This document shows, piece after piece, positions 1-5,362 of a stretch of DNA of 8,708 nt (position 1 is the first letter of the stretch; each line of letters opens with the position of its first letter). The notes below the pieces were generated by a model. It saw only the letters and a program-made list of their open reading frames with translations. It was not told where the DNA came from and searched no databases. Origin of the DNA: Bacteroidales bacterium UBA3824 (GTDB lineage Bacteria; Bacteroidota; Bacteroidia; Bacteroidales; UBA3824). The DNA is taken from the NCBI GenBank assembly GCA_002393195.1, contig DGIK01000204.1, forward strand, positions 1-8,708, given 5' to 3'. Made by a program: the position numbers and the translations under genes.

Positions 1-8
1 AGATACAT

Positions 9-1256
9 ATGCACATCATAACTTGTGAACAGGTTTCCTGCGGACATCCGGATAAGATCTGTGATCAGATTGCGGATGCCATTGTGACGGACTGCTTAAA
101 ACATGATCCAAAATCTAGGGTCGCAATCGAGTGCCTGATTAAGGATAACCACATCATTATAGCGGGAGAGCTGACAAGCGATCATGAGCCGGACTATCAA
201 GGGCTAGTATATGAGGTCTTTAATCGGATCGGATTAGATAAGATAGGTGGTGTTTTTGATCCTTTCTTTTCTGCGTTGGATATTGGGATCCTTGTGAAGA
301 CGCAGAGTCCGGACATCGCTATCGGCGTTGACAAAGGCGGCGCGGGAGACCAGGGCATGATGTTTGGATATGCAGTGAACGAGACTGAGAACCTGATGCC
401 CGTGAGCCTCGACATCGCCCACCTCATCATGCGAACGCTCGCCGACATACGCCGCGAAGGGAAGGTGATGACCTACCTGCGGCCCGACGCCAAGAGCCAG
501 GTGACCATCGAGTATAGCGACGAAGGCATCCCCCAGCGTATCGACACCATTGTGGTATCAACACAGCACGACGAGTTCGACGACGACGAGAAGATGCTGG
601 AGCGCATTAAGAACGATGTCATCAACATCCTCATTCCCCGTGTCAAACAGCACATTCACAGCGCAAAGGTTCTTGCACTCTTCAATGATGACATCAAATA
701 CTACGTCAACCCGACGGGTAAATTTGTCATCGGTGGCCCTCACGGCGACACGGGTCTCACCGGCCGCAAGATAATCGTGGATACCTACGGCGGCAAGGGC
801 GCACATGGCGGCGGCGCATTTTCGGGCAAAGACCCGTCAAAAGTGGACCGTTCGGCGGCATACGCCACACGCCACATCGCCAAAAACCTCGTGGCGGCAG
901 GCATCGCCGACGAAGTGCTTGTACAAGTAGCATACGCCATCGGCGTGGCTCAGCCCGTTGGCATCTACGTAAACACCTACGGAACCAAGAAAGTATCGCT
1001 CTCTGACGGCGAAATTGCGCAGAAAATAGCCAAAATCTTCGACCTTCGTCCAGCAGCCATCATCCGCCGTCTCAAGCTCAAAAATCCGATTTTTCAGCCC
1101 ACGGCAGCATACGGACACTTCGGTCGCACGCCATACACCAAGGACGTTACTTTCATAGCATCCGACGGCACAAAAACCACAAAATCAGTAGATTTTTTCA
1201 CTTGGGAAAAACTCGACTACGTGGACACCATCAAACGCGAATTTGGATTGGCATAA
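9..1256 (+). CDS. metK: S-adenosylmethionine synthetase (methionine adenosyltransferase), apparently mosaic
   Basis: Makes S-adenosylmethionine from methionine and ATP in the cytosol; the family works as dimers or tetramers with Mg2+ and K+. Family motifs are complete: GHPDK (residues 12-16, with the conserved His13 and Asp15), Glu41 at the usual K+-ligand position, GAGDQGMMFGYA (111-122), LRPDAKSQV (157-165), GGPHGDTGLTGRKIIVDTYGG (242-262) and the phosphate loop GGGAFSGKDP (267-276). Length is 415 residues, somewhat shorter than the ~430 I expect for Bacteroidales MetK; the shortening lies in the N-terminal part. Residues 1 to about 115 read like the divergent short clostridial/phage MetK type (MHIITCEQVSCGHPDKICDQ), while residues from about 125 on read like Bacteroidales MetK. 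Codon use shifts in the same place: GAT, AGG/CGG and GGA/GGG/GGT give way to GAC, CGC and GGC. The ATG at 9 is chosen because the family motif starts directly after it; only 8 upstream bases are visible, so no promoter can be judged. The function call is firm; the mosaic origin is inference. Confidence 0.96.
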   Translation: MHIITCEQVSCGHPDKICDQIADAIVTDCLKHDPKSRVAIECLIKDNHIIIAGELTSDHEPDYQGLVYEVFNRIGLDKIGGVFDPFFSALDIGILVKTQSPDIAIGVDKGGAGDQGMMFGYAVNETENLMPVSLDIAHLIMRTLADIRREGKVMTYLRPDAKSQVTIEYSDEGIPQRIDTIVVSTQHDEFDDDEKMLERIKNDVINILIPRVKQHIHSAKVLALFNDDIKYYVNPTGKFVIGGPHGDTGLTGRKIIVDTYGGKGAHGGGAFSGKDPSKVDRSAAYATRHIAKNLVAAGIADEVLVQVAYAIGVAQPVGIYVNTYGTKKVSLSDGEIAQKIAKIFDLRPAAIIRRLKLKNPIFQPTAAYGHFGRTPYTKDVTFIASDGTKTTKSVDFFTWEKLDYVDTIKREFGLA

Positions 1257-1257
1257 C

Positions 1258-1294
1258 AAGCGGACGAGCAATGTAAAGCGGACGAGCCGTCCGC
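1258..1294. repeat. 12-bp direct repeat with palindrome (REP-like)
   Basis: The 12-mer AAGCGGACGAGC occurs twice, at 1258-1269 and 1276-1287, just after the metK stop. The second copy runs into a perfect 6-bp inverted repeat, GCGGAC (1278-1283) and GTCCGC (1289-1294), with a 5-base loop. It has no T-tract, so it is not itself a classical terminator. GC-rich palindromes of this kind between convergent genes are often interspersed chromosomal repeats, but copies elsewhere in the genome cannot be seen here. Confidence 0.5.
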
Positions 1295-1303
1295 ACTCCA
1301 ATA

Positions 1304-1347
1304 TAAAAAAAGCGGGCAGCCATCACTCTGACGGCTACCCGTTTTTT
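1304..1347. terminator. bidirectional Rho-independent terminator between metK and porN
   Basis: The stem CGGGCAGCC (1313-1321) pairs with GGCTACCCG (1333-1341), with one mismatch and an 11-base loop. An A-run (1305-1311) precedes it and six Ts (1342-1347) follow it. It can therefore end + strand metK transcripts and, read on the other strand, minus-strand porN transcripts. Its place between two convergent genes fits this role. Confidence 0.8.
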
Positions 1348-1368
1348 CGTATTAACTTGCTTACGTAG

Positions 1369-1381
1369 GGTGGGAACCACC
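1369..1381. other. small hairpin downstream of porN
   Basis: GGTGG (1369-1373) and CCACC (1377-1381) form a short 5-bp stem around GAA, just beyond the porN stop codon and before the shared terminator. It has no T-tract on either strand. It may stabilise the 3' end of the porN message, or may be chance. Confidence 0.3.
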
Positions 1382-1388
1382 TTAAACT

Positions 1389-2243
1389 TTAGTATTCCCA
1401 GAGATCCTGCTCAAAGTTGAAAATCTGTTCCTTGATCCTGTCTGCTTCGAGAAGACACTCCTGACCTTGGGCGTACTCGGAGATGAGACGGTTGTCATAG
1501 ACGTTGGATTCGGCGAAGATGTAGCTTGAGAAGTACCTCTTCTGCATGATGTCCTCGAAGTTGAGACGAGCTGCATCGTTCTTGGCATTGAAGCACTCGG
1601 CGTTAGACAGAATCTTGCGAGCTTCCGGGTAATATACCCAGAACGTCTTCTTCTGGAGCGGCTTTTCCATATCCTCGTCCTCGGGGCGGTAATATACCCT
1701 GATGGGGCAGATACCAATGATGCGCACTTCCATTACAGAACGCTGCTTGTCGAAAAACCACAACTCTTTCATCAAGTACGCTTGGATTTCGGAACTCTGG
1801 TAACGGTTGTCGATGATCTTGGTGTCGATAGTACCATCGAGGTTTTCCACCTCCATAGTCTGCTGGTTGGAACCCATTGCCTCGTGCACCTCCTTCTCGG
1901 TCATGATAGTGCCAAATTCGTCGCCACCCGACTCAGCGTAGGCGGTGAGGCCCTGGGTGTGGATGCCTTCGAGAAGCACGTCGATAAAGCTCATACGTCC
2001 ATCTTGCGGCTCTGTGGGGAAGTAAAGGTGATGGTTGGCCCTCTCTTTGAGCTCTATGCGTCGCCAAATAATTTTTGACCACATCACATCCGATTCCCTG
2101 ACGTACTGATATGGAACAGGCTTTCTATTGATGGTGTGTATCTTCTCATACGGAAGGCCGAGCAAGACCTGAGCCTTGGTCTCTACGGCATCTACACACT
2201 GCAAAATGGCAGCCACTGCCATCAGAAACAGAATTTTTTTCAT
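1389..2243 (-). CDS. porN: T9SS ring protein PorN/GldN, periplasmic
   Basis: Partner of the lipoprotein PorK in the large periplasmic ring of the type IX secretion system, bound under the outer membrane and contacted by PorM. The 284-residue product starts with a signal peptide (MKKILFLMAVAAILQC, hydrophobic to about residue 19), with possible signal peptidase I sites after VDA (17-19) or TKA (22-24). GldN-family segments follow: SDVMWSKIIWRRIELKER, KELWFFDKQRSVMEVRIIG, FWVYYPEARKIL, FNAKNDAARLNFEDIMQKR, and an acidic/aromatic tail ending FEQDLWEY. It is shorter than the ~330-360 residues I recall for F. johnsoniae and P. gingivalis homologues, but no internal break is visible. It is last in the cluster, 137 bp after porM, with two stem-loops in that gap. 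Cys16 sits in ILQC, a poor lipobox, so a soluble periplasmic protein is the better reading. The start ATG at 2243 directly begins the signal peptide. Confidence 0.93.
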   Translation of the reverse strand: MKKILFLMAVAAILQCVDAVETKAQVLLGLPYEKIHTINRKPVPYQYVRESDVMWSKIIWRRIELKERANHHLYFPTEPQDGRMSFIDVLLEGIHTQGLTAYAESGGDEFGTIMTEKEVHEAMGSNQQTMEVENLDGTIDTKIIDNRYQSSEIQAYLMKELWFFDKQRSVMEVRIIGICPIRVYYRPEDEDMEKPLQKKTFWVYYPEARKILSNAECFNAKNDAARLNFEDIMQKRYFSSYIFAESNVYDNRLISEYAQGQECLLEADRIKEQIFNFEQDLWEY

Positions 2244-2276
2244 AATTTTTATATCTATAAATGTGTAACTACATAA

Positions 2277-2321
2277 GTAAAGAGAGTTCTAATAACTCTG
2301 TATTATTAAAACTCTCTTTAC
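2277..2321. other. long stem-loop in the porM-porN gap
   Basis: GTAAAGAGAGTT (2277-2288) and AACTCTCTTTAC (2310-2321) are perfect 12-bp arms. A nested 5-bp stem lies inside the loop: TAATA (2290-2294) with TATTA (2301-2305). In the porM-to-porN direction no U-tract follows, so an RNA-processing or stability element is as likely as a partial terminator. It ends 33 bases before the porN start codon. Confidence 0.6.
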
Positions 2322-2326
2322 GTGTC

Positions 2327-2357
2327 AAATATTGTATCAAACTACAATATTTTTTTT
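2327..2357. terminator. second stem-loop, terminator-like on the + strand
   Basis: AAATATTGTA (2327-2336) and TACAATATTT (2343-2352) are perfect 10-bp arms around a 6-base loop. On the + strand the hairpin runs into a T-run up to 2357, so it could stop antisense transcription entering porM. In the porM-to-porN direction it has an A-run before it and no U-tract after it. It lies 23 bases beyond the porM stop. Confidence 0.5.
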
Positions 2358-2380
2358 AAGAAATGTTTGCAGTGTGCCTA

Positions 2381-4072
2381 CTACTTGATTTTGAACGCGA
2401 TAGTACCGAGCGAACGGATAGAACCATCAGGACCTTTTGCTTTGATGTCCTCGATGTAAATTTTGCCGCCCGAAGGAACTTGCGAGATAATCTGCTTCTG
2501 CTGTGCGGTGAACGCTGCCGAATTTGCGGTAGCATCCTGAGAGAAGCCCTTGATGGTAGCCGATACCTTGAAGCTTACAACGTTGAACTTCATATCGAAG
2601 TCGAAGTTTTCGAGGTCTGCCTTTACACCAGCCTGAGCTGCGAGCTCTGCCTTTGTAACAGTACCATCACGCTTGCCAGCCACCTTTGCTACAGGGTCAG
2701 GTACACGCTTTACACGGAACTGCTTGCTGCCGAGGTTTTTGGTCTGACCATCCACATTGGCTGTAACAGTGATGTTGACAGTGCCAGGAGCCTTCACCTG
2801 TGCGACGTAGGAGCCTGTCTGTCCAGCCTTGGTGATTGAGCCACCAGAGATGGATACGTTGAGTTTCTCAGCAGGAACGCCAGATGCGGTGATGTCGATC
2901 GGGTTGGGAACGCCGATGTAGAGTACGTTCATCTTGGTCGGAGATACCGACAACGAAGACTGACCTACTTCGTATTCACCCTTGAAAGGATAATCCTTGA
3001 TTTCGCCGGTGCTCTTGTTTTTGAGCTTGATGACACCGCCAAACGACTTGGGACCTACCGAGCTTGTATTGCCGGTGAATACGCCCACACCGTTGTTGAC
3101 GGGAATCGGCGAGCCACCTACGAGAATGTCGGGGTTCTGTGTAGAGTCGTAAGCTGCGATGAAGATCTCAGCCTTGTAGGGCTGGCCTACGAGCACGTAG
3201 CTCGACTTTGCATTAACGACGGCCTTGATGGCGTTGAACTTCATGTCGGTCTTACCAATCTGGCTCAAGAGGTAAGAGAGAACGCTGGATTCTGTGTTCC
3301 TAACGTCTGCCTGCATCTTGGTCATAAGGGTGAGAACGCCAGCTGCGGGCAAGTGCTCGAAGTTGGAATTTGCCCACGGCACAATTTCGCCTTCTTCGTT
3401 CTGCGACTTCATAGGTTCGGTAGAGAGCATCTGCTCGAGGCTTTCCTTGAGGCTTTCCATTGCTGCCTTGGAAGCTGCGCCGGTATCGGATGCCTGTTTG
3501 ATGATGTCAATCAAGAAATCCTTGTACTTAGTACGGCTCTGCTCTACTGCATCGCCCTGCTTGTTCATAATGAAGATTTCGCCACCGACATTGTTGTCGT
3601 CCTTCTTGGTGAGAAGGTCGTCGATGTCAACTAAATTCTTGTCTTCTGCACCGGGAATGTCTGCTGCTTTGGAGGCACGCAATTCCCTTTCGATGTTGTT
3701 GTCTGTAGCTGTGTCCGAGAGTTCGAACGGCTTTTTGTAATCAGCGGTATAGACACCCTCAAGGGTACCTACCAACGCCAATTTGTAATGCTGAATTTCC
3801 TTGAAAGCCTTGTCAGCTTCCGCTACCACCTGATCCGCGAGGTTCTTGTACTTGACAACACTTGCCGAGTCGTTGACCATAGCCTTTACAAACTCGTTTT
3901 GTGTGCCGTCGATTACGCCCTCGGTGATAGTGTTAGTCTTACGCAGAGAGCCATCGACCATCGTGAATGCGGTAAGGATTTCAGCAGAAACGTTCAATGC
4001 CAAAAGCGCAGTGTAGAATAGGTACATCATACCTATCATTTTTTGCCTTGGTGTTTCTTTTCCTCCACTCAT
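2381..4072 (-). CDS. porM: T9SS motor protein PorM/GldM
   Basis: Inner-membrane-anchored motor subunit that spans the periplasm and passes motion from the PorL/PorM membrane motor to the PorK/PorN ring. A short cytoplasmic N-terminus (residues 1-11) is followed by one membrane helix at about 12-36 (MIGMMYLFYTALLALNVSAE). It holds Arg9, Tyr17 and Glu31, ionisable or polar positions matching residues I recall as functionally important in Flavobacterium GldM. A long helical domain follows to about residue 285 (PWANSNFEHLPAAGVLTLM at 232-250), then beta-rich domains. Recognisable family stretches are VLYIGVPNPIDITASGVP (383-400), FRVKRVPDPVAKVAGK (452-467) and the C-terminal GKIYIEDIKAKGPDG (536-550). 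At 563 residues it is longer than the ~515 of P. gingivalis PorM. It lies 88 bp after porL and 137 bp before porN. The ATG at 4072 gives the typical MSGGKETPRQKMI start. Confidence 0.95.
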   Translation of the reverse strand: MSGGKETPRQKMIGMMYLFYTALLALNVSAEILTAFTMVDGSLRKTNTITEGVIDGTQNEFVKAMVNDSASVVKYKNLADQVVAEADKAFKEIQHYKLALVGTLEGVYTADYKKPFELSDTATDNNIERELRASKAADIPGAEDKNLVDIDDLLTKKDDNNVGGEIFIMNKQGDAVEQSRTKYKDFLIDIIKQASDTGAASKAAMESLKESLEQMLSTEPMKSQNEEGEIVPWANSNFEHLPAAGVLTLMTKMQADVRNTESSVLSYLLSQIGKTDMKFNAIKAVVNAKSSYVLVGQPYKAEIFIAAYDSTQNPDILVGGSPIPVNNGVGVFTGNTSSVGPKSFGGVIKLKNKSTGEIKDYPFKGEYEVGQSSLSVSPTKMNVLYIGVPNPIDITASGVPAEKLNVSISGGSITKAGQTGSYVAQVKAPGTVNITVTANVDGQTKNLGSKQFRVKRVPDPVAKVAGKRDGTVTKAELAAQAGVKADLENFDFDMKFNVVSFKVSATIKGFSQDATANSAAFTAQQKQIISQVPSGGKIYIEDIKAKGPDGSIRSLGTIAFKIK

Positions 4073-4116
4073 GTTATCTGATTTATTAAAAGATTCTTAC
4101 TTAGAAAAACTTAGTT

Positions 4117-4146
4117 AGCTGTACATCTTAATAATAATGTGCTGCT
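4117..4146. other. imperfect stem-loop in the porL-porM gap
   Basis: AGCTGTACAT (4117-4126) and ATGTGCTGCT (4137-4146) pair at 8 of 10 positions around a 10-base A/T-rich loop. It lies in the 88-bp gap between the porL stop and the porM start. There is no U-tract and no convincing promoter in the gap, so porL and porM probably share a transcript. Confidence 0.3.
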
Positions 4147-4160
4147 GAGCAAGCCATCAA

Positions 4161-5066
4161 TTAAGATACTTTTACGTTCAATGCGGTGAGCATGTTGCCG
4201 TAAACGCCGTTGAGAGCCTGGAGGTTCTTGCCGAGCTTGTTAACTTCGTTGGCGTAAACCTTTGCGCCCTGAACAGAATCTTTAAGTCCCTGGATAACAG
4301 AGTCGAAGTCGTTGAGCTGGAGCTCAAATACGCCGTTGATGGCGCCGAGATTCTTGTTGAGCTTGTTGATGTTGGAGCTGTACTCCTTGTTGCCGTCGGT
4401 GAGGGCAGAGAAATCTACCTGACCGAGCTTCGTAATCTGGCCCTGAACAGAACCCATGGTGTTAGCCATGTCTTCAGCAGAAGAGTTGAACGAAGCGATT
4501 GCTGTAGAAGCAGCCGAGATGTTGTCAGTGAAGTTCTTGGATGCAACGGCAGCCGAAGATACAGAAGAGAGATCCTTGACATTCTCGTTGAAGTTAGCGA
4601 AGTTGTTCTGGAGCTTGTCGAAGAAGTTCTTGCCACCAGCCTTCTCGAGCATATTGTCGAATGCTGCGAGAGCGTCGCCTGTTGAGCCTGCGCCTTTCTT
4701 GGGACCAGAAACTTCGCCGCTGTAGAACAGCTGGTAACCAGAGTTGCTCTTGTCCATTGTACCAGCCAAAGGCTCTACGGTACAGATCGGAAGGGTCTCG
4801 CCACGCTTCTCGGCAGCTTCCTCGTCCTCCTCAGTGAACAAAAGCTCCGGGAAGATGTTCTTCCAATGGTACTCCTCGGGAACCGGAGACAAGCCGGTAA
4901 CGAAGAAGATTGCGGCCTCAGTGAGAAGGCCGACCATCAGCATGACAGATGCGCCCGGATAGTGCTGGATTTTGAACAATGCGCCGACCATTACGACGGA
5001 AGCGCCCCAGCAGTTCACCTTGTTGAAAATGTTCTGAAATTTTCTGGTTTTGTTAAATGCTACCAT
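4161..5066 (-). CDS. porL: T9SS motor protein PorL/GldL
   Basis: Inner-membrane stator-like subunit of the T9SS motor, which with PorM forms the proton-driven complex. Two membrane helices are visible at the N-terminus, about residues 18-34 (WGASVVMVGALFKIQHYPG) and 39-59 (ASVMLMVGLLTEAAIFFVTG). Lys32 in FKIQHYP and Glu50 in LLTEA are the buried charged residues expected of the ion-coupling motor. The long cytoplasmic part contains PEEYHWKNIFPELL (63-76), an acidic patch EEDEEAAEKR and a helical, Ser/Ala/Asn-rich coiled-coil tail. The tail ends in two similar segments, NKLNKNLGAINGVF (234-247) and NKLGKNLQALNGVY (276-289). Length 301 is close to the ~309 of P. gingivalis PorL and longer than the ~215 of F. 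johnsoniae GldL. The 296-bp upstream gap holds its likely promoter. Confidence 0.95.
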   Translation of the reverse strand: MVAFNKTRKFQNIFNKVNCWGASVVMVGALFKIQHYPGASVMLMVGLLTEAAIFFVTGLSPVPEEYHWKNIFPELLFTEEDEEAAEKRGETLPICTVEPLAGTMDKSNSGYQLFYSGEVSGPKKGAGSTGDALAAFDNMLEKAGGKNFFDKLQNNFANFNENVKDLSSVSSAAVASKNFTDNISAASTAIASFNSSAEDMANTMGSVQGQITKLGQVDFSALTDGNKEYSSNINKLNKNLGAINGVFELQLNDFDSVIQGLKDSVQGAKVYANEVNKLGKNLQALNGVYGNMLTALNVKVS

Positions 5067-5160
5067 AATTTTGCTTTTAAAATTAGTTATTTAATTAATT
5101 GTTTATTGTACTGTTACGTGGCTGCCAAGGCTTGCGCAATGACAGTCAAATTTCAAACGC

Positions 5161-5192
5161 TAAAAGTATATACTTTTTATCAAATCAACAAA
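5161..5192 (-). promoter_or_regulatory. candidate Bacteroidetes-type promoter for porL (and porM/porN)
   Basis: On the minus strand, TTTG (5192-5189) is followed after 20 bases by TACTTTTA (5168-5161). This fits the Bacteroidetes -33 TTTG and -7 TAnnTTTG elements except for the last base of the latter. It would start transcription about 90 bases before the porL ATG, giving an A/T-rich leader. It lies downstream of two stem-loops that may end the porP-porK transcript. No experimental start is known here. Confidence 0.5.
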
Positions 5193-5246
5193 CTTTAAGC
5201 CAATTTTTTTTTAATTTTTTTTAAGATTAACTTTTTCGCGTCTGAA

Positions 5247-5290
5247 TTTGCCTGTGGTTGACCATCTTAACGACCTGATAAACAGGCAAA
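5247..5290 (-). other. second stem-loop in the porK-porL gap
   Basis: TTTGCCTGT (5247-5255) and ACAGGCAAA (5282-5290) are perfect 9-bp arms. Inside, GGTTG (5256-5260) and CGACC (5271-5275) add a 5-bp stem including one wobble on the + strand reading. Read in the transcription direction, its 5' arm starts within the U-run that follows the first hairpin (5295-5336), so the two elements overlap in use. Confidence 0.5.
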
Positions 5291-5336
5291 AACAATCGCA
5301 ACGCGACCAACTTTTGAAGGTTGGCCGCATTGCGAT
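5291..5336 (-). terminator. strong hairpin downstream of porK, terminator or attenuator
   Basis: The arms 5295-5311 (ATCGCAACGCGACCAAC) and 5320-5336 (GTTGGCCGCATTGCGAT) pair at 15 of 17 positions around an 8-base loop. In the porK direction the stem is followed by TGTTTTTG, a modest U-tract. It starts 26 bases after the porK stop. It could fully or partly end the porP-porK transcript ahead of porL, or protect its 3' end. Confidence 0.65.
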
Positions 5337-5362
5337 ATGATATGGAGTATTATGAAATGATT

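Noticed and set aside
1389..2243. PorN as a lipoprotein (Cys16)
   Set aside because: ILQC has Gln before Cys, which does not fit a lipobox; PorK in the same cluster is the lipoprotein.
2363..2839. 158-codon + strand frame opposite porM
   Set aside because: Antisense shadow of the PorM C-terminus; no family resemblance, and it begins in the hairpin gap.
3294..3740. 148-codon + strand frame opposite porM
   Set aside because: Antisense shadow with low-complexity Ser/Leu-rich translation; overlaps other shadow frames.
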